From CAVPMN01 sp963706425 (GTDB lineage Bacteria; Actinomycetota; Acidimicrobiia; Acidimicrobiales; Acidimicrobilacustridaceae), in NCBI GenBank assembly GCA_963706425.1, contig CAVPMN010000020.1, positions 620,001 through 684,000 of the forward strand: a stretch of DNA of 64,000 nucleotides, written 5' to 3'. The notes beneath the pieces were generated by a model. It was not told the DNA's origin. It saw only the letters and a list, made by a program, of their open reading frames with translations, and ran no database searches. Both the position numbers and the translations under genes were made by a program. Positions 54,708 through 62,789 of the stretch are shown here, piece by piece (within the stretch, counting starts at the first letter, position 1; each line of letters begins with the position of its first letter).

Positions 54708-55442
54708 ATGGCACGCAGACTGAGGACACGTCCGCTCATGGTTGCTGCAAGCATGCTCGCGTCCGTCGCGCTCGTCGTGGTTTTGACGGGCTGCAACGAT
54801 GACGACGGAGATGTCGAGACGGGCACCACGACCACCGAGGCCGCCAGCGGACCACGACGAGGCCGCCACGACGGCACGCTGTCACCCGACGAGCTCTCGA
54901 CCGCGGTGTGGCCGTTCGCCGACTCGGACACCCGCTACGACGATCCGGTCGACGCGGCGACAGGATTCGCCGTGGAGTTCGTCGGCTTCGACGATCCGGT
55001 GTCGGCGAGTTCATGCAGGGCGACAGTCGCTCCGGGGAGGTCGAGGTCCAGCCTCAAGCGGACGGCCCGGTCACCACGGTGTTCGTCCGCCAGCTCGGCA
55101 GTGACGACTCGTGGTGGGTGCTCGGTTCGGCGACGGAGAACATCGAGTTCACCTATCCCGCTGCCGGGACGGCGATCGACACACCACTCGAGGTGACCGG
55201 TGAGGCCCTGGCCTTCGAGGGCACGGTCCAGGTCCAGGTGCGCGCCGATGGCACGCTCGAGCCGATCGGCGACGGTTTCGTCACCGGCGGCGGCGATGTC
55301 ATGCGGCCCGTTCTCCGGCTCGATCCCCTTCGAGTCGCCCCAGGGCGGATGGGGTGCGGTCGTGGGCTACACGCTCAGCGCCGAGAACGGCCAGGTGTGG
55401 GAAGCGACGGTGGTGCGAGTCGGCTTCATCGGCGGAGACTGA
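54708..55442 (+). CDS. Lipoprotein with Gmad2-type Ig-like domain, two frame changes
   Basis: About 244 residues if joined, from ATG 54708, preceded by TGGAGGT. Lipobox VVLTGC predicts lipid anchoring. Frames change near 55000 (EFVGFDDP to VGEFMQGDSRSGEVEV) and near 55305 (GGGDVMR to CGPFSGSIPFESPQ). The Gmad2 domain (NIEFTYPAAGTAIDTPLEVT … GWGAVVGYTLSAENG) is kept. Gmad2 accompanies GerMN in spore-germination-like lipoproteins; the GerMN protein at 11614 is a possible functional relative. Confidence 0.7.
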
Positions 55443-55864
55443 GGCGACGTGCCCGACGCCACCGCCGCCGAGCCGATCGTTTGGGGTAGAACTCCCGTCG
55501 TGCGCCTAGTTCCGGACCTCGCCGGGCTGGTGATCGTTTCGATCGACCGGCGGTGTGCTGGACCACTCACCGCTTGGCAGGCGGTCGATGACGACCCAGT
55601 GCTCTTCTGCGACTGCCCCTCCGCTCAAAGCGCCTGCAACTGCTGATCGCACCGGCCCTGGCTCAAGTTCGACAATGGTTCAATCGGCCGTCGAGCGTCG
55701 TTCCGTTTCGGGCGTTGGGCTAGCGGAGGGCCACCATCGGTTGGTTGTTGTCCGTCGATCGCGGCCATGAGCGGGTGCATCGCTGGCGTCCCACCGCAGA
55801 TGGGCGAAGCGCCCTCTGAAGCGGCCCACGACGAGCTGGCGAGTGCCCTGGATGGCGTGAGCCG
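55443..55864. other. Interval without a supported gene
   Basis: 422 bases between the Gmad2 lipoprotein and the small winged-helix-like gene. Short frames exist in both directions but none has gene-like composition, ribosome site or recognised family. No repeat or hairpin stands out. Confidence 0.45.
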
Positions 55865-56104
55865 ATGGACGAGCTCGCACCGGTGCGAATCAAGATCGCC
55901 GAAGTGATGCAGCGTGCGCCGTCAGAGATGACGGTCGATGAGATCGCCCGGCACGTCACATCCCAGACTCCCTGCTCGTACTGGGAGGTGCACGACGGAC
56001 TGCGCGACCTGCGCCTCGAAGGCAAACTCGAGTGGATCACCGTCGAGGACGACCCCGAAGTCGTCTCACCGCACCAGCTCGTCCGGTGCATCCGTCGCCG
56101 CTGA
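55865..56104 (+). CDS. Small winged-helix-like protein
   Basis: 79 residues from ATG 55865. IAEVMQRAPSEMTVDEIARH followed by WEVHDGLRDLRLEGKLEW has the helix-turn-helix-wing pattern of small DNA-binding proteins. No family name is assigned. It stands alone, 145 bases before the secreted protein gene. Confidence 0.5.
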   Translation: MDELAPVRIKIAEVMQRAPSEMTVDEIARHVTSQTPCSYWEVHDGLRDLRLEGKLEWITVEDDPEVVSPHQLVRCIRRR

Positions 56105-56249
56105 GCGTCCCGGCTGGCTGCGCTCCGCCTTCGCTGGCGCTTGAACCAGACCGAACGAGCGTGACGCGGGAACTCTCGTCATCCGGACACGAATGCGGCT
56201 CCGTATGCCACTCGATAGCCGCCGTATCCCCAACACTCTGGAGGCTCCC

Positions 56250-56579
56250 ATGAAGCGCAAGATGATGATCGCCGCCGCCGCCGCCGTGCTCGCCCTTGGC
56301 GTCGGTGCCACGACCGCCAACGCAGCCCCGAAGGGCCGTCCCGCCACCGCTCCCGACGTGGCCTGCATGCAGGCGGGCATCGCCACCCTCAAAGATGCTG
56401 GACTGCTGTCGACGGTCGCCAAGAGCGGCCTCCCCATCGAAACCGCGGTCGCCGTCGGCGTGACGGTGCGCCCCGGTGCCGACATCAGCGGAGTGCCGGA
56501 CCCGATTCCGTTCCCGGTGGTGCTCGCCGATCACCGCGCCGGTGACAACAGCCTCTTCGTCTACCCCTGGTGCGACTGA
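56250..56579 (+). CDS. Small secreted protein
   Basis: 109 residues from ATG 56250 with GGAGG upstream. Signal peptide KRKMMIAAAAAVLALGVGAT, cleavage after ANA. The mature part has two Cys (VACMQAGIATLKDAGLL and the terminal YPWCD), probably a disulfide. Family not recognised. A strong hairpin follows the stop. Confidence 0.7.
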   Translation: MKRKMMIAAAAAVLALGVGATTANAAPKGRPATAPDVACMQAGIATLKDAGLLSTVAKSGLPIETAVAVGVTVRPGADISGVPDPIPFPVVLADHRAGDNSLFVYPWCD

Positions 56580-56587
56580 ACTGAAGG

Positions 56588-56625
56588 CAACGGAGGCCTG
56601 CGCCGTTCGGCGCGGGCCTCCGTTG
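56588..56625 (+). terminator. Hairpin terminator after the small secreted protein gene
   Basis: Perfect 11-base stem CAACGGAGGCC (56588-56598) with GGCCTCCGTTG (56615-56625); the loop itself has a GCGCCG/CGGCGC inner stem. No T-run follows, as is common in actinobacteria. Confidence 0.7.
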
Positions 56626-56802
56626 CGCGTACGGGTCGCAGTCCTCGGCCCTCTCTCGGACTCAAGCGGGGCCAGCCGTCGGCGGCTCCGCTCGCCGCCG
56701 GCCCGCCCCACAGCCCGGCCTCACCTTCACCGAGCGTGGGAGGCGCCCCTCCCCCGAAATCGCCTGCCACAGTCGAGAGCCGGCCGTTGGGCCAGCTCGG
56801 TC

Positions 56803-57453
56803 TCAGCCGGTGAATCTCGGCATCGCCGTCGCCTGGGCCCCGGCAACGGATGTCGTGGCCGATTCCCCGGACGCAAGCGTTGTCGAGGTGACGTCCTGAC
56901 CGGCATCGACCGCCGCTGTGGTCGAAGTGGTGCTGGTGTCGTCCGGGGTCGAATCATCCGGGGTCGAATCATCCGGGGTCGAATCATCCGGGGTCGAATC
57001 ATCCGGGGTCGAATCATCCGGCGGCGTGTCGGGTGCCGCCTCGCACGAAACCTGCCACTGGGCTCCGCCGACGTCGACCGCCCAGCTCAGGCGATAGATC
57101 GCGTCGGCCGGGATCGTATAGGTCAGGGTCCCGGGGACCCCCGCACTGTCGACCTGCACCGGGCCCTCGATGAAACCAACGCCCTCGTAGACCTGCTTGC
57201 TGAGCGTGACCTGGCCGGGTGTCCCGTAGCCGGGTCCAGGGAGCTCCGCCGACACGGTGACCACCTCCCCGGCCGTGAAACCCCGGACCGCCAGTGTGGT
57301 CGAGGAGAAGAGGCCGTCCCAGCTCGGGTCGTTCACGTAGTTACACCCCTCGCTCGGCGGGGCGGCCGACGCGGAACCAAATCCGCCGGTGACCACTGCT
57401 GCGGTCGCCACGACCGCCACTGCCGCCGTCACTGCTGTCCGATGCAGCCCCAT
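56803..57453 (-). CDS. Secreted protein with PDDST repeats and C-terminal PRFTG
   Basis: 216 residues from ATG 57453 with GGGAGGCG upstream. Signal peptide TAVTAAVAVVATAAVVTGGF. A beta-rich domain with two Cys follows (GCNYVNDPSWDGLFSSTTLA … WQVSCEAAP), then six PDDST repeats and a Thr/Ser/Ala-rich stalk. The protein stops directly after MPRFTG. The stalk would suit a wall-spanning linker. The same PRFTG ending occurs in the GerMN protein at 11614. Confidence 0.75.
   Translation of the reverse strand: MGLHRTAVTAAVAVVATAAVVTGGFGSASAAPPSEGCNYVNDPSWDGLFSSTTLAVRGFTAGEVVTVSAELPGPGYGTPGQVTLSKQVYEGVGFIEGPVQVDSAGVPGTLTYTIPADAIYRLSWAVDVGGAQWQVSCEAAPDTPPDDSTPDDSTPDDSTPDDSTPDDSTPDDTSTTSTTAAVDAGQDVTSTTLASGESATTSVAGAQATAMPRFTG
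56941..57024 (-). repeat. 15-base tandem repeat coding PDDST
   Basis: GGGGTCGAATCATCC repeated five times exactly, with a sixth diverged unit. Coding, inside the secreted protein; prone to copy-number change. Confidence 0.9.
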
Positions 57454-57574
57454 CGTCGCCTCCCGTAAGCATCGCCGTCTGCTTCGCTGGGAATGACCAT
57501 AGTGGGTCTCCGTCCGGCTGCCCGAAGTACGTCTGCACTGCGGCTCCGGGAACCAGTACGACGCGTAGCGCTGG

Positions 57575-57647
57575 TGGGCCCGGATGGGATCGAACCATCG
57601 ACCGAGCGATTATGAGTCGCCTGCTCTGACCACTGAGCTACGGGCCC
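57575..57647 (-). tRNA. tRNA-Met (anticodon CAT)
   Basis: Acceptor GGGCCCG/CGGGCCC, D-arm TAGCTCAGTGGTCAGAGC, anticodon loop CTCATAA (CAT), T-arm GATGGTTCGATCCCATC, discriminator A. The GACTCATAATC context is that of elongator tRNA-Met; tRNA-Ile2 with a lysidine-modified CAT cannot be excluded from sequence alone. Confidence 0.9.
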
Positions 57648-57792
57648 CAGATCGCAAACCGTAGCGCCGCCCGTCGCCCACATCGGGCGTCAGTGGCGCG
57701 CTCACCGCCCGCAACGGTTTCGGTGCGCGCAGGTCGAGTCGGACGCCGACCCATCGTCGCGAGCGGCAACCTCATCAGCTCACTACCATCGA

Positions 57793-58326
57793 TTGTCATG
57801 CCTCGACACCTGGCCCTGGCTCCTGCTCGCGTGCGGAGTGCTCCTCGTCGGTTGCAGCGACGACGGTGGCGGTTCCGACACAGCGGGCTCCGACGGCGAC
57901 GCATCTCAGAACGCCGAGTCGTCGTCCGATGGCGGCTGCGGGGTCGTCACCGAGGACGAGGTTGCGGATGCCACCGGCGTCGAAGTGGCCGGCGCAGCGG
58001 AACTGCCCACCGGCTGCTCGTGGAGCGTGTCCGGGAGTGACTCCGGTGGGTCCTACGAGTGGCAGGCGGTGGGCGTCGAGGCCTACCAGAGCAACCTCGA
58101 CGCGGCCGAGTCGATGTCGAGCTTCGAGATCGTGACCGTCTCGGGCCTCGGCGATGAGGCGTTCCAGCGCAACCAGGTTGGCGGCACCGGCGACGTGCTG
58201 GCGTACGAGGTGTGGGTCCGCACCGGCGACGAGGCCTTCTTCGTCCGGTCGGTCGCCCTGCCGGCGAGTGACGAGGTGCTCGCCGCCGAGGAGGCGCTCG
58301 CGCAGCTCCTCGTCGATCGCGTCTGA
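57793..58326 (+). CDS. DUF3558-like lipoprotein
   Basis: About 177 residues. Lipobox LLVGC after WPWLLLACGVL predicts a lipoprotein. An acidic Ser/Gly linker follows, then GCGVVTEDEVADATGVEVAG and LPTGCSWSVSGSDSGGSYEW, the paired-Cys layout of DUF3558. Start uncertain: the TTG at 57793 keeps the frame, but ATG 57799 in another frame (MPRHLALA …) suggests a frame change in the signal peptide. Confidence 0.65.
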   Translation: MSCLDTWPWLLLACGVLLVGCSDDGGGSDTAGSDGDASQNAESSSDGGCGVVTEDEVADATGVEVAGAAELPTGCSWSVSGSDSGGSYEWQAVGVEAYQSNLDAAESMSSFEIVTVSGLGDEAFQRNQVGGTGDVLAYEVWVRTGDEAFFVRSVALPASDEVLAAEEALAQLLVDRV

Positions 58327-58393
58327 CCCATCACACGGCGGCGAAACCGTCGGCGACTCGCCAGAGCCAGCACCTGGCCTCCCCCAGCGATGG

Positions 58394-59284
58394 TCAGTCG
58401 AGGCGGTCGCCACTGCGACCCTCGCCCACTCGCGCACCGACCGCCAGACCCAACGCTTTCGCCAGAGCGAGCACCCGTAGCCATGTGGCGGCCCGAGCGT
58501 GCATCGGCACCAGATCGACGCGAGGCGTCACTTCGCGGACGACCTCGCGCAGGAATCCACGCGCCGAGTCGCGAAGCGCCGATGGGCGGAGGCTGGGCCG
58601 GAAGCTCGGGTCGAGTCGGGCCGAGTGCGCCCCGGCCACTCGAGCGTCGTCGAAGTGGTTGCGCACATGACGCAACGGCGCGAACGACTGCTGGTGGTAG
58701 ACGAGCGCGTCCGGCACGATCTCGATGTCGCCAGCCGCCCACAGCTCGGGGACAACCTCGCGCTCGAGCAGGCCGTCGTGACCATGGCGACCCACAAGGC
58801 GCGCGAGAGCGGCGCGCGAGATCGCGAGGTTCGCCACGGTGGGACAGCGCGCGGCCGGTGCATCATCGAGCGGGGGCGCGTAAGCGACGAACCCGATGAG
58901 GTAGTTCGCCCAGTCCGCAGTCGACCCCGTCGAGCCGTTGCCGATCGGTCCGGCCAGGAGCGACGCACCGCGCGCCTCGAAGACGTGGTCGAGAGCCAGC
59001 AGCCAGCCGGGGGCGGGGCGACAGTGATCTTCGGTGACCACGACGAGGTCGGCGTCGCACTCTCTGACCGCAGCCCGGCGCAGCGAGAACGGGCTGGTCG
59101 ACCCGGCGTTCACGGCCCGGACCCCTTTCGGCCGGTGACGATCAGGCAGCACTCGGTCGTCGCTCACTCCCACGACGAGCTCACCGTGCCGCGCCTCGAC
59201 CTGCGGCGCCACCGCGGCGAGAAAGGGGGCCAGCGCCGGCCACGGCTCGGCCGCATGGACCACCACGCCAACGGCTGGTCGCAA
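58394..59284 (-). CDS. Family 2-like glycosyltransferase, probably second half of a fusion
   Basis: 296 residues from TTG 59284. GT-A-like: VGVVVHAAEPWPALAPFLAA, NAGSTSPFSLRRAAVRECDA, DLVVVTEDHCRPAPGWLLAL (EDH in place of DxD), and CPTVANLAISRAALARL. No ribosome site or gap separates it from the glycosyltransferase upstream: the frame is open through KRVGPLLEQARHRSPRSPLR into that gene. I think the two are one bifunctional protein split by a frame change near 59345. Confidence 0.72.
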   Translation of the reverse strand: MRPAVGVVVHAAEPWPALAPFLAAVAPQVEARHGELVVGVSDDRVLPDRHRPKGVRAVNAGSTSPFSLRRAAVRECDADLVVVTEDHCRPAPGWLLALDHVFEARGASLLAGPIGNGSTGSTADWANYLIGFVAYAPPLDDAPAARCPTVANLAISRAALARLVGRHGHDGLLEREVVPELWAAGDIEIVPDALVYHQQSFAPLRHVRNHFDDARVAGAHSARLDPSFRPSLRPSALRDSARGFLREVVREVTPRVDLVPMHARAATWLRVLALAKALGLAVGARVGEGRSGDRLD

Positions 59285-59329
59285 CGGAGATCGGGGCGAA
59301 CGGTGCCGGGCCTGCTCGAGGAGTGGTCC

Positions 59330-60413
59330 AACGCGCTTCGCGTGCGCCCTCGCCCACGGCCTCGTTGTTCAGGCGACGCCCTACCAGTGCTTGTCCTCGA
59401 CCCGCCCGGGCGGACGCCTCCTGCCGATCGGCCGCCACCGCCCGCAGCTGCTGCACAGCATCGTCACGGTCTGGTTCGACCCACCGGGCTCCTGCCGGAT
59501 ACGCGCCGGCCCCGGCAGGCACGCAGGCCGCAGTCGATCTGACGAGGTAGGCGTGGCGGTCGTCGACGAGGTCCATCGGACCGGAGAAGCCGGTGGTCAC
59601 CACCGGTACGCCGTGGGCCAGGGCCTCGAAGATGGGCAAGCCGAACCCCTCGGCCCGGTGCAGCGACACCAGGCATGCCGATCCTGCCAGCAAAGACTCG
59701 AACTGGTCGCGCGGCAGCCACCGGTCGATGATGTCGACGTCGGGTCGATCGGCGGCGGCACAGGTCAGCGCCTCGACTCCCGCAGGGTCGGCGTCGCCGT
59801 TCCATATCTTCACCACGAGCCGCTGGCCGTCGTCGACGGTGAATGCCTCGCTGAAGGCCTCGATCGCCCCCAGGGGGTTCTTGCGGGCGAAGGTGCTGGC
59901 CGCGTCGGCCAGGGCCAGGAACGTCGGGCGCCCGTCGAGCAACGTTGACCGACCGCTCGCGGTCATGAGCGGTTGCACGGGCGGCGACAGCGCGACAACC
60001 GGCACCTGGACGATGGGCCGCAGCAGGTCGGCCACGTAGGTGCTGTGGGTCCAGACCTCGTCGAGCCGACCGGCCTGCTCGGCCCACTCGCTCGGCGCAG
60101 GGTCGACCTCCCAGGCCCAGACGCCCACGTTCACCCGACCGGCGGGGTGGGGTGCCCTCGCTTCTCGGAGCAGCGCCATCTCCGGCGGGTTCAGGCAGCA
60201 GAGGACCAGGTCGGCCTCGTCGTCAGCCTCGGCCTCGGCGAAGGGCAGCACCCCGTGCGGTCCGGGGTGACCGATGACCGGCCGCCCCGGCAGCTCCACC
60301 ACGTGCTGGCGCACGTCGAACCCGGCGGCGGCGAACGCCCGGGCGTATCCACGGGCCGCCTCGGCCAGCCCGAGGCCGTCGTGCAGCAGTCCGGACACCA
60401 CCACGCTGGCCAC
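59330..60413 (-). CDS. Family 4-like glycosyltransferase, probably first half of a fusion
   Basis: From GTG 60413 (MASVVVSGLLHDGLGLAEAA). GT-B fold of the GT4 type: FLALADAASTFARKNPLGAI, ACLVSLHRAEGFGLPIFEAL and AHGVPVVTTGFSGPMDLVDD, the E-x7-E nucleotide-sugar motif. The frame reads on to a stop at 59181, but after about 59345 its composition is no longer coding and the other frame takes over, leading into the gene at 58394. Likely role: polysaccharide or glycan assembly. Confidence 0.78.
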
Positions 60414-60445
60414 GGCGGCCGAGCGTAGGCGACTGGCGAATCAGG

Positions 60446-60518
60446 CTCCGGGGGTGGGGCTCGAACCCACGACAATCGGCTTAACAGGCCGGCGCTCTGC
60501 CAACTGAGCTACCCCGGA
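60446..60518 (-). tRNA. tRNA-Asn (anticodon GTT)
   Basis: Acceptor TCCGGGG/CCCCGGA, D-arm TAGCTCAGTTGGCAGAGC, anticodon loop CTGTTAA (GTT), T-arm GTGGGTTCGAGCCCCAC, discriminator G. CCA not encoded. Its 5' end overlaps the stop of the gene at 60509. Confidence 0.93.
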
Positions 60519-61162
60519 AGGACAGCGTCGCAGGATAGCAGCGCGTGCACGAGACCCATGACGGCCCGGTGGGTGCGGCTGCAGCAGTACTGCACCGACG
60601 GACAGCCCATCTCGTGCTTGTTCGTGCGAATGGTCGGGTCGGCAACCGCTCGGTAGGGCCGGTGGAACTGGCCGACAGGGATGCCGGTGAGCTCCGCCCA
60701 GAAGGCCTCCGCGCTCGTGATGTCGAGTCCTTGGTGCAGATACAGGCGCATCCGGAGCCGCGACTCGTCGATCTCGAAGAACCTGCGAAGCCATGCGCAG
60801 AAGAACGCGATCATCCTCGGATCGCTGTTCGCGAACACGACCTGACCGTCGCGTTTTGCGCCCTCGCCGGCGTAGAGCGCCGCTCCCGCCACCAAGAATT
60901 CGCGGTCACTGAGCCTCCCGATGCGGGCCCGCCCCTCGGCCAGCAGCTCGTCGATCTCGGCCTGCTTGGCCACCTGCAGCTTGTTCGGCCCGCGGCGGCG
61001 GGCGGTGCGCCGCGGCAGCGGGTCGAACACCACGTCGCGCACCCAGAGCGACACCGACGATTTCGACACACCGAGCTCGTTGGCGATGTCCTGCAGCGTC
61101 CATGACGCCGCCCGCAGCTCTCGCGCCCGCTCCTGCTCGACCATCTTGCCGCGATACCCCAT
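60509..61162 (-). CDS. HTH-domain protein with LAGLIDADG-like region
   Basis: 217 residues from ATG 61162. An N-terminal helix-turn-helix (TLQDIANELGVSKSSVSLWV) is followed by VAGAALYAGEGAKRDGQVVF, ANSDPRMIAFFCAWLRRFFE and VQYCCSRTHRAVMGLVHALL, a layout that recalls LAGLIDADG homing-endonuclease-fold proteins. I know similar uncharacterised actinobacterial proteins but no function. The stop codon TAG is bases 8-10 of tRNA-Asn, so the gene ends inside the tRNA. Confidence 0.68.
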   Translation of the reverse strand: MGYRGKMVEQERARELRAASWTLQDIANELGVSKSSVSLWVRDVVFDPLPRRTARRRGPNKLQVAKQAEIDELLAEGRARIGRLSDREFLVAGAALYAGEGAKRDGQVVFANSDPRMIAFFCAWLRRFFEIDESRLRMRLYLHQGLDITSAEAFWAELTGIPVGQFHRPYRAVADPTIRTNKHEMGCPSVQYCCSRTHRAVMGLVHALLSCDAVLPG

Positions 61163-61204
61163 CGTCCGATGATGCCGAGCAGGTATGACAGATAAGGTCG
61201 GGCC

Positions 61205-61516
61205 ATGAAGTTCCGCACCGGCCTCGTCGTCGGGTTCGGCCTCGGCTACTACTTCGGGGCGCGCGCCGGGCGTGAGCGCTACATCCAGATCGAGCGCTGG
61301 CTCGACAAGGCCCGGGGCACGCCGCAATACCTCGACGTGCGCGCCAAGCTCGACGAGCTGTCCGAGCAGGGTCGCCTGCGCACGAGAGGCCTGCTCGACG
61401 ACGCCACCGGCGGCGCGGCCAGCACCCTGCTCGATCTACGGGCCGACGACGCAGGCGAGGCGAACCAGCCTGAAGACGTCGAACGCGACGCCGCGTTCGA
61501 CGAGCCCACGGCCTGA
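61205..61516 (+). CDS. YtxH-like small protein
   Basis: 103 residues from ATG 61205. A short hydrophobic Gly-rich N-terminus (FRTGLVVGFGLGYYFGARAG) followed by RERYIQIERWLDKA and a charged tail is the YtxH-like pattern of membrane-associated stress proteins. It is convergent with rpoD, the stops being 10 bases apart. Confidence 0.7.
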   Translation: MKFRTGLVVGFGLGYYFGARAGRERYIQIERWLDKARGTPQYLDVRAKLDELSEQGRLRTRGLLDDATGGAASTLLDLRADDAGEANQPEDVERDAAFDEPTA

Positions 61517-61526
61517 CGCCAGCGAG

Positions 61527-62789
61527 CTATTCGCCGTCGAGGTAGTCGCGCAGCTTCTGGCTGCGATGCGGGTGGCGCAACTTGGCCAGCGTCTTCGACT
61601 CGATCTGACGGATGCGCTCACGGGTCACGCCGAACTCGCGGCCGACCTCCTCGAGCGTGCGCGCCTGACCGTCGTCGAGGCCGAAGCGCATGCGCACCAC
61701 CGCCTTCTCGCGGTCGTTCAACTCCTCGAGCGCTTCCTCGACGGCCGAGTTGAGCATCATCTTGGCGGCCATCTCGGCAGGCGCCTCGGCCTGCTGGTCC
61801 TCGATGAAGTCGGCCAGGTTCGAGTCGTCCTCTTCACCGACCGGCGAGTCGAGTGAGAGCGGGTCCTGCGAGTAGCGCATGATCTCGCGCACCCGCGTGG
61901 GCGTCATGTCGACCTTGTCGGCCAGCTCCTCGACCGTGGGCTCACGCTCGAGCTCCTGGATCATCTGCCGCTGCACACGGTGCACCTTGTTGATGGCCTC
62001 GACCATGTGCACGGGGATGCGGATGGTGCGGGCCTGATCGGCGATGGCCCGGGTGATGGCCTGGCGGATCCACCACGTGGCGTAGGTGGAGAACTTGAAG
62101 CCCTTGGTGTAGTCGAACTTCTCGACCGCCCGCATCAGGCCGAGGTTGCCCTCCTGGATGAGATCGAGGATGAGCATGCCCCGACCCACATAGCGCTTGG
62201 CGATCGACACCACGAGGCGCAGGTTGGCCTGGGTGAGCTGCGACTTGGCCCGCTCACCCCGGTGCACCAGGCGGTCGAGCCGCCGGCGCTCCGCCGGGTC
62301 GAGCTGCGCCAGCTCGCTGCTGGCCTCGAGGTCGGCCAGCTTCTCGGCCGCGTGCAGGCCGGCCTCGATGCTCTTGGCCAGGGCCACCTCTTCGGGCCCG
62401 GTGAGCAGGGGCACCCGCCCGATCTCCTTGAGGTACATGCGCACCGGATCGGACGAGCCACCGGCAGCCGATCCGCCACCCATCCGCAGCGCGTCACGCG
62501 AGGCAACGGCACGCAGCCGGGTGCGCAACCGCAGCGCAGGATCTTCGTCGTCGTCGACCTCGTCGACGATGACCGTCTGCAGCTCGGGTTCCTCGAGGAC
62601 GATGCCGGCCTCGGTGAGCATCGAGCGAACGGTGACGATGGTGTCGGGGGTGAGCTCGACGTGTGGGAGCGCGTCGACCACGTCGTGCTGGGTGAGCGTG
62701 CCGCTGCGCCGACCGCGATCGATCAGCCGGCGAACCTCCTCGTCGGTTGCTCCCGTCAGAGGAGAGAGCGTTGAACTTCCCTCGCTCAT
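61527..62789 (-). CDS. rpoD: Primary RNA polymerase sigma factor RpoD/SigA
   Basis: 420 residues from ATG 62789. Region 1.2 (DPVRMYLKEIGRVPLLTGPE, about 115-135), region 2 with the -10-recognition and core-binding helix (LIQEGNLGLMRAVEKFDYTK and FSTYATWWIRQAITRAIADQ, about 215-255), region 3 and region 4 with the -35 helix-turn-helix (TLEEVGREFGVTRERIRQIE, about 380-400). The regions are complete and the essential housekeeping role is certain. It overlaps the dnaG stop by four bases (ATGA), the usual dnaG-rpoD macromolecular-synthesis arrangement. Confidence 0.97.
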   Translation of the reverse strand: MSEGSSTLSPLTGATDEEVRRLIDRGRRSGTLTQHDVVDALPHVELTPDTIVTVRSMLTEAGIVLEEPELQTVIVDEVDDDEDPALRLRTRLRAVASRDALRMGGGSAAGGSSDPVRMYLKEIGRVPLLTGPEEVALAKSIEAGLHAAEKLADLEASSELAQLDPAERRRLDRLVHRGERAKSQLTQANLRLVVSIAKRYVGRGMLILDLIQEGNLGLMRAVEKFDYTKGFKFSTYATWWIRQAITRAIADQARTIRIPVHMVEAINKVHRVQRQMIQELEREPTVEELADKVDMTPTRVREIMRYSQDPLSLDSPVGEEDDSNLADFIEDQQAEAPAEMAAKMMLNSAVEEALEELNDREKAVVRMRFGLDDGQARTLEEVGREFGVTRERIRQIESKTLAKLRHPHRSQKLRDYLDGE

